From NCBI GenBank assembly GCA_934636425.1, contig CAKUAV010000001.1:1-64000 (forward strand): 64,000 nt of DNA, given 5' to 3'. Of this stretch, positions 8,127-16,410 are shown one piece after another. This DNA comes from an uncultured Clostridia bacterium. GTDB taxonomy: Bacteria > Bacillota > Clostridia > Christensenellales > Aristaeellaceae. Positions within the stretch are counted from its first letter, which is position 1; each line of letters begins with the position of its first letter. A program made the translations under genes and the position numbers. The notes under the pieces are model-generated. The model was given only the letters and a program-made list of their open reading frames with translations, was not told the origin of the DNA and ran no database searches.

Positions 8127-11042
8127 ATGCGAAAGATCTATGCGTCCTATCATCAACCGCAGTCCTATCCTGAGTATACCCGCCGCCTGATCCGCGCCAC
8201 GACGCGCGACACGCTGGAGAACACCATTCAGTTCATGTCCCTGCGCGCGCTGCCGCAGAACGAGAAGGGCGAGCTCATGGAAATCGACGAGGCGCTCGAT
8301 CTGTACACAAAGCGCTTTGATCTGGGCAAGGTGTTCTGGATGCAGTGCAGCACAATACACGCGCTCAATCTCCGCGAATTCCTGCAGGCCGTCCGGGAAC
8401 GCAGCGGCTATGTGTTCGATCTGTGGGGCTTCGTGCCCGGCTCCTACAAGAAGGGGCTGCTCTGGGGCGAATACGACGTGACAGAGGATAAGAACGATCT
8501 GTTCACCGGCATACTGGGCGACCGCTTCATAGGCTATGACAACGGCGAGCAGGACGGCCGCTACATTGGCTCCTACACGCCCACGCAGTGCCCCGCGCGG
8601 CAGGACAATGTGTTCCAGCAGCGCCGCTTCTATGAGTTCTTCGACGAGATGGGCAGCCAGCTTCACAACGCCACCACGGCGCTGTGCTCGCTCAACTATG
8701 TGCATTTCTTCGCCCGCGAGCAGAACTGCTTCATGCTGGGCGCGGAGACGGCGCAGGCGCTGCCCAACGCCAACCTCTGGTACGCCTACATCCGCGGCGC
8801 GGGCAAGCAGTACGGCCTTCTCTGGTTCGGCAACGCGTCGGTCTACAACCGCTTCAGCTGGAAGAGCTATGACATCGAGAGCAACGGCGTGGATCAGGAA
8901 GGCTACAGCTACGGCCCGACCGTCGGCACCAGCCTGTCGCTGCTGCGGCGGCTGATATATGTCGAATATCTCTACAATTCCGATATGCTCGGCTTTGAAT
9001 CCGGACTGGTCACGACGAAGGCGTGCATGGAAAAGGTGAACGCCGGCATTCCGCTCGAGCCGAACAAGACCAATTCCGACAAGAGCCTCTTTACCGGCGA
9101 GGACGCTGTGCTCGCGCCCATCGGTCGGATTCAGGCCGACTGCATCCGCTTCATTAAGGAGCGCGGCTATGCGGGCGTTATGGCCGTGCCCACGGCGGTT
9201 GTGCTCAATAGCGGCAACGGCTGGTGCATGCCCCGCCACCTCTACACGAGAAACGTCTATCGCAGCTGGGGTCAAATGCCCTACAAGGACTGCGATCATC
9301 AGCTGCACGCGCTCTTTACGCTGCTCTATCCGGGCTATGAGGACTCCGGCTTCTTCCTCAACGAGCGCGGCTTCCTCACGCCCACGCCCTACGGCGATCA
9401 GGCCGACGTGCTCATGACCGACGCGCGCGCCGAGACGCTTCGGCAGTACGACCTCCTGCTGATGGCCGGCTGGCAGAAGCTCGACCGCGAGCAGCTGGAC
9501 AAGCTGGCCGCCTTCACCGACAACGGCGGCACAATCCTCGCCTTCGCGGGTCAGCTTGAGGACGCGCCGGAAGCGGCGGCGTTCTTCGGCGTGAACGCTC
9601 TGGGCAAGGCCTCCCTGCGCCGCGACGCGCTTGTCACAGACAGCGACGGCAAGACCCATCGCGAGCGCGCGCTTTCCGTCTACGCGGACGCCTCTCTGAG
9701 CGACGCGGACGTGCTCATGACCCTCGAGGACGGCACGCCCTTCGTCATCGCCCGCACCGCCGGAAAGGGCCGCGCGCTGCTGGTGCTCTCGCCCTACGGC
9801 CTGGATGAAACCGAAAACTCCGCGCCCGTGCGCAACATGGAGAACGTCAGCATCCCCCTGCGCCGCGATCTGCTGAAGAGCGTCAAGGCGCTGCTCACCG
9901 AGCTGATGGACGAGGAGCGGCTCGCATCCGTCGACAATCCCGCGCTGCAGACCATCGTCAACATACGAGAGGATCACACGCTGACCGTGACCGTGGTCAA
10001 CAACGGCTTTGCGACGGAAAGCTACCGCATCGACTGCCTGTGCGGCAGGGAGATCAGCCGCCGCGAAATCGCCGTGCCCGATCTCGACCCCGCCACGCCC
10101 GGCTACTGGCCGATGTACACGCATCCCTATCCGCCGATGGGCGCGGTCGAAGAAGGCCGCCAGCTGATCGGCCCCGGCCAGATCGCCATGTGGGACATCG
10201 AATATGAGCCGGAGAACGTCGTATTCACGCACGAGGAGCCTATGCGCGATCTGAGCGGCAATGTCTATGTGTCGCTGCGCCCGCACGGCCTGCTCATCGA
10301 GGAGCTGCTCAAAATGCCCGCGCTCAATCAGTATTTCGCGGGCGTAAAGCTGGACGCGGCCTATGTGAGCGATCTGAGCCTGCATCAGTGCGCTCAGGCC
10401 GGCGGCTGGCTGAAGCGGCGCGGCCTAGACGTGGTCGTCGATTTCTCCTCCGTGCTGGATCACTATCCGCATCTGTCGCTCATACGCAACAGACCCGAGC
10501 GTCAGGACGCAAAATTCCTGTGGATAAACGACATCATGGCGAACGCTGCTGCGCTGGGCGCAAGGCGGATGCTGCTCAACCGACACCGCAACGCCGAAAA
10601 CCATCTCACGCCCGACGAGGCCGCCGAGTATATGAGCGCTTCAATCGCCGCGCTCAGCGCCATGGCCGAAAAGCACGGCCTGAGCGTCATGATGACCAAC
10701 GCCCTGCCCAACGCCGTCAGGGGACGCGTCGCCGATCTCAGCCGCGAAGGCTGTCCCGCCGCGGTCAATCTGGAGCACTGCCTGCTCGCTGGCGACGTCC
10801 CGGCCGGCGAAGAGCTGAAGAGCGCGCGCGCCCTGCTGCTCAGCGCGCCGCTGAAGGATGACTTTGGCCAGATGATCGACGCGCATGCGCCGCTCCACGC
10901 CAGCCCGCTCGCCCCGCGCATCGCCGCTCTGCTGCGCGGCCTGCCGCTCGATCGATATGATTTCATCTGCCTGGACGGCGATTACACGCGCTTTGACGAG
11001 ATGTATCTCGACCGGCTCTGGCTGAATGAATCCGCGGAATAA
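8127..11042 (+). CDS. Large glycosidase-like protein with C-terminal TIM-barrel-like domain
   Basis: This 971-aa protein has no signal peptide or membrane helix, so it is probably cytoplasmic. Residues ~1-430 look like a large aromatic-rich glycosidase barrel with several conserved-looking Glu/Asp positions. Residues ~430-600 (DVLMTDARAETLRQYDLLLM, then a run ending NGGTILAFAG) resemble the beta-galactosidase trimerisation/flavodoxin-like domain found in GH42-type enzymes. The last ~250 residues resemble a xylose-isomerase/AP-endonuclease-like barrel (LKRRGLDVVVDFS, ALGARRMLLNRHRN). A distant relation to GH150-type lambda-carrageenase-like proteins is possible, but I cannot confirm it. AGGAGG lies 8 bases upstream of the ATG. 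Its position between two solute-binding proteins suggests it processes the imported glycan. Exact activity is unknown. Confidence 0.75.
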   Translation: MRKIYASYHQPQSYPEYTRRLIRATTRDTLENTIQFMSLRALPQNEKGELMEIDEALDLYTKRFDLGKVFWMQCSTIHALNLREFLQAVRERSGYVFDLWGFVPGSYKKGLLWGEYDVTEDKNDLFTGILGDRFIGYDNGEQDGRYIGSYTPTQCPARQDNVFQQRRFYEFFDEMGSQLHNATTALCSLNYVHFFAREQNCFMLGAETAQALPNANLWYAYIRGAGKQYGLLWFGNASVYNRFSWKSYDIESNGVDQEGYSYGPTVGTSLSLLRRLIYVEYLYNSDMLGFESGLVTTKACMEKVNAGIPLEPNKTNSDKSLFTGEDAVLAPIGRIQADCIRFIKERGYAGVMAVPTAVVLNSGNGWCMPRHLYTRNVYRSWGQMPYKDCDHQLHALFTLLYPGYEDSGFFLNERGFLTPTPYGDQADVLMTDARAETLRQYDLLLMAGWQKLDREQLDKLAAFTDNGGTILAFAGQLEDAPEAAAFFGVNALGKASLRRDALVTDSDGKTHRERALSVYADASLSDADVLMTLEDGTPFVIARTAGKGRALLVLSPYGLDETENSAPVRNMENVSIPLRRDLLKSVKALLTELMDEERLASVDNPALQTIVNIREDHTLTVTVVNNGFATESYRIDCLCGREISRREIAVPDLDPATPGYWPMYTHPYPPMGAVEEGRQLIGPGQIAMWDIEYEPENVVFTHEEPMRDLSGNVYVSLRPHGLLIEELLKMPALNQYFAGVKLDAAYVSDLSLHQCAQAGGWLKRRGLDVVVDFSSVLDHYPHLSLIRNRPERQDAKFLWINDIMANAAALGARRMLLNRHRNAENHLTPDEAAEYMSASIAALSAMAEKHGLSVMMTNALPNAVRGRVADLSREGCPAAVNLEHCLLAGDVPAGEELKSARALLLSAPLKDDFGQMIDAHAPLHASPLAPRIAALLRGLPLDRYDFICLDGDYTRFDEMYLDRLWLNESAE

Positions 11043-11082
11043 TCCATACAGACCCATACGCCCCCGCCCCGAGCCATTGTAA

Positions 11083-11104
11083 GGCCCCGGAGCGGGGCTT
11101 TTTT
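11083..11104 (+). terminator. Rho-independent terminator after the glycosidase-like gene
   Basis: GCCCCG (11084-11089) and CGGGGC (11093-11098) form a perfect stem with a GAG loop, followed by six T residues. Confidence 0.85.
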
Positions 11105-11119
11105 GGCTCTTTGCGGAAA

Positions 11120-11265
11120 GTTGGAGGGGAAACAACACGGCAAAAAGCGCTGCCCTCAGGCTCTCGAACTTTTAATCATGCCCAGCGGCGTATGCGGGAC
11201 GATTTGCGCGCCCGGGAAATCGGCAAAAACTGAAAATGGTGACTGGAAGGCAAAACTGCCGACGA
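11120..11265 (+). repeat. Degenerate copy of the ~199 bp dispersed element
   Basis: CTCTCGAACTTTTAATCATG (from about 11161), then CCCAGCGGCGTATGCGGGAC and a segment containing ACGATTTG and AAAAACTG parallels the better-preserved copies at 53153-53351 and 13554-13751. The ends are blurred and no flanking direct repeat is visible. This fills much of the 380-base spacer before the second solute-binding protein. Confidence 0.5.
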
Positions 11266-11396
11266 TTCAAATCAAAGATTTGATCCGTCGTTCATGCCGG
11301 ATTGGCATTGGGCCGGTCAAACGCATTCTTCGGCTGGAAACGCCACATTTGGAAGAAGTTTTCTTAGCGGTTTACGCAAGTTTAAGAGCATTTATG

Positions 11397-11425
11397 TTTA
11401 TACTTTTTGAGCGTTGCATTATACT
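11397..11425 (+). promoter_or_regulatory. Candidate promoter of the second solute-binding protein gene
   Basis: TTTATA (11397-11402) and TATACT (11420-11425) have a 17-base spacer in a locally AT-rich stretch. A run of eight G residues lies at 11441-11448, between this and the start codon. Confidence 0.4.
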
Positions 11426-11481
11426 TTAATTAAGGTCAATGGGGGGGGTCGGTCAAAATCACACGTATTGGAGGTGTCACC

Positions 11482-13179
11482 ATGTCCAGGAAAATCACAG
11501 CTCTGCTGATCGCCGCGCTGCTTCTCGTTCCCCTGCTGAGCGTCTCGGCGCAGGAATACGCGCCGCTTGAGCCGATGGCCGAGCCGATTACGCTCAGAGT
11601 GGTTCACAGCTACAGCCTCTCGTCACTGGCCGGCGTCGGCGAAGGCATAACGCCCGAGAACGGCCTGTGGAACGACAATGTTCTTGAGGATCTCAATATA
11701 CGATTCGAATGGATGTGGACGGTGGATACAGAGCAGTGGGAAAAGAAGTTCCAGCTCTCCATTGCGTCCGGCGATATCCCCGATCTGCTCCGGCTGAACG
11801 AGGTTCATTTCCGTCAGTTTGTCGAGATGGGCGCGCTGCGCGATCTGACGAACGCCTACAAGACATATTCCCTCAAAGAGATGCTCGCCATGGACGACGC
11901 CGCGGGCAACCGGCCGACCCGGCAGGCCACCGTCGACGGCGCTCTGCTCGGCGTTCCTCTCTTCGATGACAACCATTCCACGATGTACCTGCTCATGTAC
12001 CGCAAGGACTGGGCGGACGCGCTGGGCATCGAAGCGCCCAAGACCATCTATGACGTGATGGATATGTGCGTGCGCTTCGGCACCGAGGATCCCAATCAGG
12101 ACGGCGCTGCGAACACCGACGGCCTGGCAATGCAGGGCGATCCCTTCGCGGGCGCTTTCGGCTCGCTCGCATTCTTCCAGAGCTTCGGCGGCTATCCGCA
12201 GTTCTGGGTCGCCGATGAGAGCGGCGAAATCGTTCCCGGCGTGCTCATGGACGGCACATACGAAGGCCTGAAGGCGCTGCGCGAGCTCTATGAAAAGGGC
12301 GGCATCGCCCAGGATTTCGCCACGCTGTCCGGCGACAACCTGAACGAGGACGTCATCAGCTCGCAGGTCGGCGTATTCTTCGGAATGTGGTGGAATCCCG
12401 CCTATCCCGGCCCGCAGAACATGGACTATGACGAGAAGGCGGAATGGACGGTCATGCCGCTGCCCGGCCTCACCGAGGGCACATACGGCAAGTCCGTCTG
12501 CAACGAAAACATGGTGACGTATTACAACTGCGTTTACGAAAAAGCGCCCGAGCGCGCCGATGAAGCGCTTGTCAAGCTGCTGAACTACCACTATGTGCAT
12601 ATCGCGCCCGTCGACGACGCCATATGGCCTCAGAAAGAAGTGACCGACGATCCCGAAGTTCTGGAGATGCGTCAGGAGCAGTCCAAAGCCGAGCAGCTGG
12701 CCGGCAAGGTCTGGAACTGGCTGCCCGTGCAGACATGGCCCTCCGGCATCAACGTCCAGCAGGCCTACAACGCCTACAACGCCTGGCATGAAAACGACCT
12801 GAGCTATCTGCGCAGCTCAACCGACAAGGACTGGTATGACAAGACCGTCGCCCATCACAGCCGGGACACCTCCCGCTGGACGCGCGGCACGACCGCCGGA
12901 ATGTGGCTGAGCCGCACGTCCCCCGATGGCGGCATCATGACCACCGTGCGCATGCGCAATGAGGGTCACGTCGTCTACAATGTCTATTACGGCCCGGCGA
13001 CCGAGTCCGAGCAGCAGTTCAAGTCCACGCTCAAATCCATGGCGCAGGAGTACTTCGTCAACTTCATCATGGGCAATGTCGCCGTTGACAGCTGGGACGC
13101 TTTCAAGAACGACTGGCTGGCTCAGGGCGGTCAGGACTGGTGGGACGAGGTCAAGGTTTCCTACGCCGCGCTTCACTGA
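11482..13179 (+). CDS. Extracellular solute-binding protein (sugar ABC importer)
   Basis: The 565-aa secreted protein has a signal peptide (residues 1-23, cleavage expected after VSA before Gln-Glu) and no lipobox cysteine. The mature sequence has the family-1 extracellular binding-protein style of oligosaccharide receptors, with many Trp/Tyr residues (for example WMWTVDTEQWEKK). GGAGG lies seven bases upstream of the start. No permease or ATPase gene adjoins it; the nearest permeases are the pair at 4531-6390, so it may be a second receptor for the same channel or serve a transporter elsewhere. It has its own candidate promoter. No clear terminator directly follows. Confidence 0.88.
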   Translation: MSRKITALLIAALLLVPLLSVSAQEYAPLEPMAEPITLRVVHSYSLSSLAGVGEGITPENGLWNDNVLEDLNIRFEWMWTVDTEQWEKKFQLSIASGDIPDLLRLNEVHFRQFVEMGALRDLTNAYKTYSLKEMLAMDDAAGNRPTRQATVDGALLGVPLFDDNHSTMYLLMYRKDWADALGIEAPKTIYDVMDMCVRFGTEDPNQDGAANTDGLAMQGDPFAGAFGSLAFFQSFGGYPQFWVADESGEIVPGVLMDGTYEGLKALRELYEKGGIAQDFATLSGDNLNEDVISSQVGVFFGMWWNPAYPGPQNMDYDEKAEWTVMPLPGLTEGTYGKSVCNENMVTYYNCVYEKAPERADEALVKLLNYHYVHIAPVDDAIWPQKEVTDDPEVLEMRQEQSKAEQLAGKVWNWLPVQTWPSGINVQQAYNAYNAWHENDLSYLRSSTDKDWYDKTVAHHSRDTSRWTRGTTAGMWLSRTSPDGGIMTTVRMRNEGHVVYNVYYGPATESEQQFKSTLKSMAQEYFVNFIMGNVAVDSWDAFKNDWLAQGGQDWWDEVKVSYAALH

Positions 13180-13510
13180 TCACAGCGCCTGAGCGCGCGA
13201 AAAAGGGAACGCCGCGCCTCTGAAGGCTTCATGAAAGCGCGCGCTTCAATCCATCAGATTCGGCCAGGCTCATTTTCCGGCGGCGAAGCCCTTCCAATTC
13301 CGCGTCCGGGATCAGCGCCGCTCGGGCTGCGCGGCGGCTCCGTTCCCGCATGGCCGCAGCCCTTTTGAGACGCGCCGCAGCATGGCATCGGGCGAGATCG
13401 CCTGACGAGCAGGCGGCCTGCAGCGCCGCTTCATCAAGGGCATTGCGCCCGGCTCCGTCAGGGAGCGAGGGCACAAAAAGCCCATATCTGTCCGATTTTC
13501 CCGCGAAACA
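13180..13510. other. Spacer with no supported gene
   Basis: This is the first part of the 779-base gap between the binding-protein gene and the MazG-like gene. Short minus-strand frames (for example 13229-13474, GTG start) lack ribosome binding sites and family resemblance. I see no RNA gene. Confidence 0.4.
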
Positions 13511-13553
13511 GACGCGCGGCGCACCGGAATTTCTCCCGATGCGCCGCGCGTTT
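13511..13553 (+). repeat. Left 43-bp direct repeat (hairpin) flanking the dispersed element
   Basis: The sequence is identical to 13752-13794. It contains a perfect 12-bp stem, ACGCGCGGCGCA / TGCGCCGCGCGT, with an intervening ACCGGAAT-type loop. This copy is followed by only three T residues, so it is a weaker terminator than its twin. Confidence 0.9.
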
Positions 13554-13751
13554 GCCTGTCAAAAAAGGTCTTGACAAGCTGGTGAACGAGGATTCAAGCT
13601 TTCCGCCGCGTGCTGCCCTCTCCAGTTTTTGCTCTGGAAATGGGATTTTTCGCCGCAAAATGTCACCCCGCATCATACATGCCGCTGGGTACGTTTGAAA
13701 TTTGAGAGGGTTTCGGCACTCTCGAACTCTCTGAATGCTTTTCGGTACTCT
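13554..13751 (-). repeat. Dispersed ~199 bp non-coding element, copy 1
   Basis: The 198-bp body, read on the minus strand, aligns over its full length with 53153-53351. Shared landmarks in order are GCCGAAA or CCGAAAA near the start, AACCCTCTC ending at position 48 of both, GTACCC(A/G)GCGGC, CCCATTTCCAGAG, AAAAACTGGAGAG, TTCACCAGCTTGT and a final AAGAC...TTTTTT. The body is bounded exactly by two 43-bp direct repeats. It has no coding capacity; the conserved TCCAG/CTGGA hairpin suggests structure. Confidence 0.8.
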
Positions 13752-13798
13752 GACGCGCGGCGCACCGGAATTTCTCCCGATGCGCCGCGCGTTTTTTT
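13752..13798 (+). terminator. Right 43-bp direct repeat, a strong terminator hairpin
   Basis: The same 12-bp perfect stem as at 13511 is followed here by seven T residues (13792-13798), so this copy should terminate plus-strand transcription coming from the solute-binding protein gene. Confidence 0.75.
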
Positions 13799-13958
13799 GT
13801 TCTTCAAGAAATCTTGGGGGGAGTGCAAGTCCACAACGGCAACAGCTGACATGGCCTCGCCATGAGAGAACGGGCAAAGAAGGAAAAAAGCGTGTTTGGC
13901 AGTCTTTGCTTCCATGCTGTTCACGTCTCTCCGCCGCGCCGTGCTTCCCCCTGCTTTT

Positions 13959-14285
13959 TCACCAGCGCGTCATGTTCCTTTCGAATTTGGCGGTGTAGGC
14001 CGCCTTCAGCTCCTCCGGCGATACGCCATAGCAGAGCAAAACGTCGCAGTAATACATCAGCACGTCGGCCAGCTCCTCGACCAGATGCGCCCGCAGCGCC
14101 GGATCGCTCGCCGCGCGGTCGCCGCCGTTTTTCTTGACAATATCGATGACCTCGCCGATCTCGCCGACCATCCACAGCAGCTTGTTCCTGCCCGTCTCCG
14201 CGTCGACCGGCTCCCATATGCGGCTGTACTTTTCCTGAAGGGCGCGCTGCATATCCAGCATTTCGCCGACGCCGAAATCCGCCAT
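13959..14285 (-). CDS. MazG-like nucleotide pyrophosphohydrolase
   Basis: The 108-aa protein matches the all-alpha MazG/NTP-pyrophosphatase fold, which hydrolyses nucleoside triphosphates to monophosphates and pyrophosphate. The metal-binding acidic pattern is seen as GEIGEVIDIV (about residues 41-50) and EELADVLMYYCD (about 70-81). The single-domain length suits the short MazG-like family rather than full-length MazG. GGGAGG lies seven bases upstream. It follows the SGNH esterase gene by 13 bases on the same strand, so they are probably co-transcribed, though no functional link is obvious. Its substrate could be canonical or damaged nucleotides. Confidence 0.85.
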   Translation of the reverse strand: MADFGVGEMLDMQRALQEKYSRIWEPVDAETGRNKLLWMVGEIGEVIDIVKKNGGDRAASDPALRAHLVEELADVLMYYCDVLLCYGVSPEELKAAYTAKFERNMTRW

Positions 14286-14298
14286 GACGCTGCCTCCC

Positions 14299-15405
14299 TC
14301 ACTCGCCCAGCAGCGCTTTCCGATGCCGCGGCCAGAAGTGGCTCAGATACTCGCCAGCGACCGCCGCGCCGCCCCGGCCGTCGGGATGGCCGCCGAACGC
14401 CGCAAAATTGTCGCGCGGAATCGGCTGGCAGAGCATGGCGGCGATGTCGAACACAGCGTCCGCGCCCAGTCCGTCCTCGCGGATGGCGTTCACCGCCGAG
14501 CGCCACATCTCCTCGTTGCGCTCGGTCATGTCGAAGGGCGGTATGGTCAGCAGCACGACCCTCGTATGCTTCTCAGACTCGTGCAGCGCGCGGATCGCCG
14601 AGCGGAGGTTGTCGATCAGCTGCGGGCCGCAGCCCTGAAAGATGTCATTCACGCCGAAGCAGAGATTGACGATATCGCCCTGCTTGGCCTTATTGAGCCA
14701 CGCGCCGTCCTGCGCCGCGTCCTCGCCCCGGCCATAGCCCAGGCCGATGTTCCACACCGCCACGTCCTTCTCCATGCCCATGGCGATGCGCGTCGCCCAC
14801 TGCTCGTATTCGTTCACGCGCGTGCCGCAGCCCTGTGTGATGGAATCGCCCATGAACACCATCTGCGCGCGCACGGCGCGGTCGGCGGCGAACTGATCGG
14901 GCAATACGGCCATCTGATCGGGCGCAAGCGCCTCCTGCCCGTCGAAGCAATGATCGCCCTGCGCCGCATAGCACAGTGCCTGACTGTCGGGCGTGGCGGG
15001 CAGGCGGCAGTGATCCTCCAGCGCGCGCAGGCACCAGCTGTAGACGATATATCCGTTCTCAGGCACGTCGATTTCGACCGGCGCGCTGGTGACGCACGCC
15101 CCCGGCTCGACGACGCTCTGCGGCCACTCGACGCCGACCATCGCGCCTGTCAGAGCCGCGCTTTCATCCGCCGCGCCCACCGAGGCCGAGACGATCTCGA
15201 ACCGGCTGCCCGGCAGATCGGCATAGGATTCGCTGCCGTCGGCCCATGTGCTGTCCACACTGTTGCTGAAGAAGAAGCGCCAGTTAAGCCGCCCCGCCTC
15301 GAGCGGACGCAGCAGAACGCGGAATGTGCGCGCCTCGCCGCGATTCAGCGCGATAAAATAGTTGTGGGACGTGCTGATGCCCGTATTGGATGCAAACATA
15401 CTCAT
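14299..15405 (-). CDS. SGNH/GDSL-family esterase with N-terminal beta domain
   Basis: The 368-aa protein has an N-terminal beta-rich region (about residues 1-175) followed by an SGNH hydrolase domain. Catalytic blocks are visible: GDSITQG with Ser188, GVND with Asn253, and GGHPDGRGG near residue 345 supplying Asp and His. Such proteins commonly deacetylate or de-esterify carbohydrates. No signal peptide is seen. AAAGGA lies just upstream of the start at 15405. It heads a two-gene unit with the MazG-like gene. It belongs to a different SGNH branch from those at 24850 and 53490. Substrate unknown. Confidence 0.85.
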   Translation of the reverse strand: MSMFASNTGISTSHNYFIALNRGEARTFRVLLRPLEAGRLNWRFFFSNSVDSTWADGSESYADLPGSRFEIVSASVGAADESAALTGAMVGVEWPQSVVEPGACVTSAPVEIDVPENGYIVYSWCLRALEDHCRLPATPDSQALCYAAQGDHCFDGQEALAPDQMAVLPDQFAADRAVRAQMVFMGDSITQGCGTRVNEYEQWATRIAMGMEKDVAVWNIGLGYGRGEDAAQDGAWLNKAKQGDIVNLCFGVNDIFQGCGPQLIDNLRSAIRALHESEKHTRVVLLTIPPFDMTERNEEMWRSAVNAIREDGLGADAVFDIAAMLCQPIPRDNFAAFGGHPDGRGGAAVAGEYLSHFWPRHRKALLGE

Positions 15406-15551
15406 ATCGTCCTTTCGTTTTATGTCTGAGGAAGCTCGATCTCATGCGCGGGGAACAGCCTCGGCAGCCGTCTGTGATAGTCCCTTCCCGTGAGAAAAGC
15501 CGGATAAAAAAGCGCCTGTAACGCGCCTGCGGAAAACAACCTCATTCCCCC

Positions 15552-15815
15552 GCAAACAATCCATCACCCATGAAAAGCGCTGAGAACCAGAATGCGTAAC
15601 GGCACGGCGCGACTGCGCGAAAACGCCATCATCCCGCAAGCAATCCATCACCCATGAAAAGCGCCGAATTCCAGAATGCGCAACGGTACGGAACGGCGCG
15701 CCTGTGGAGAACGCCCCTATCCCTGCAAACACTCCATCGCCCATAAAAAACGCAGAATGCCGGAATGCGTAAGGCACGACGCGCCCCGCGAAAAAACGCC
15801 CTCATTCGCCGCCCG
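15552..15815. repeat. Imperfect tandem repeat, ~84-89 bp period
   Basis: Three units begin at 15552, 15636 and 15725 with GCAA(A/G)CAATCCATCACCCA-like starts, followed by TGAAAAGCGC, CCAGAATGCG and ACGGC...CGCG segments. The third unit is more diverged. The array fills most of the 468-base gap between the GNAT and SGNH genes; I see no gene or promoter in that gap. Confidence 0.8.
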
Positions 15816-15873
15816 CCGTCAAGAACGCCCAGCCCTTCCTGCCGGAAAGCCAAATGCGGTCATCCCGCACATC

Positions 15874-16410
15874 TCATCGCACATCGCGCCACGCCTTGGG
15901 CGCGTCGCCCGGATCGGCGGCCTCGCGCAGGAACTTGACATACCACGTCACGCCCAGCCACCTGCCCATCTTATAGCCGGTGCGCGGCATGACGCACATC
16001 CTCTCATAGCCCAGCTTTTCATGGAAGGCGCAGCTGGCGGCGTTTTCCTCGGTCACGAGGGCGTAGGCGCAGACATAGCCCATGCGCCCAAGCGCGTCCT
16101 CGAGCAGCGCGTAAAACCGCCGCCCGACGCCCCGTCCATGCCACCTTTCGCCGATGTAGACCGACAGATCCGCGTCCCAGCAGTAGGCGCGGCGCTCAAA
16201 GGCGCGGTCGGCGTAGGCATAGCCTATGATTTCGCCGTTTTCCTCCGCCACGAACCACGGAAAATCCCGCGCAATCCGTTCGAACCGCGCCGCAAACGCC
16301 TCGAGCGAGGGCGTTTCGTATTCGAACGACACGGTGGTCTCTTCGACATACGGCCTGTAAATCTCCCGCATGGCCGCAACGTCCGCCCTCGTCGCTTCTC
16401 TGTAAATCAT
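15874..16410 (-). CDS. GNAT N-acetyltransferase, phosphinothricin acetyltransferase-like
   Basis: The 178-aa protein is a GNAT acyltransferase using acetyl-CoA. The coenzyme A pyrophosphate loop is seen as RWHGRGVGRRFY (about residues 90-101). The overall pattern (YVEETTVSFEYE near the N terminus, FHEKLGYER near the C terminus) resembles the PAT/YwnH branch that acetylates phosphinothricin-like amino acids. The start ATG overlaps the stop of the CCA-adding enzyme gene by four bases (ATGA), so translation is coupled. The real substrate may be an amino acid or analogue; resistance should not be assumed. Confidence 0.88.
   Translation of the reverse strand: MIYREATRADVAAMREIYRPYVEETTVSFEYETPSLEAFAARFERIARDFPWFVAEENGEIIGYAYADRAFERRAYCWDADLSVYIGERWHGRGVGRRFYALLEDALGRMGYVCAYALVTEENAASCAFHEKLGYERMCVMPRTGYKMGRWLGVTWYVKFLREAADPGDAPKAWRDVR

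Noticed and set aside
6330..10385. A 1351-codon open frame on the minus strand opposite the transporter and glycosidase-like genes
   Set aside because: It is the antisense shadow of GC-rich coding sequence; its composition is dominated by Gly, Val, Ala, His, Arg, Gln and Asp, it has no domain resemblance, and it spans two plus-strand genes with proper ribosome binding sites.
13229..13474. Possible 81-aa Ala/Arg-rich minus-strand protein
   Set aside because: GTG start, no ribosome binding site and no recognisable family; kept only as a spacer.
13458..13877. A 139-codon minus-strand frame
   Set aside because: It runs through both hairpin direct repeats and the dispersed element; the frame is not conserved in the other copies.
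15874..16410. Calling the GNAT protein a phosphinothricin resistance determinant
   Set aside because: Similarity to the PAT branch does not establish the substrate; a general amino-acid or analogue acetyltransferase is equally possible.
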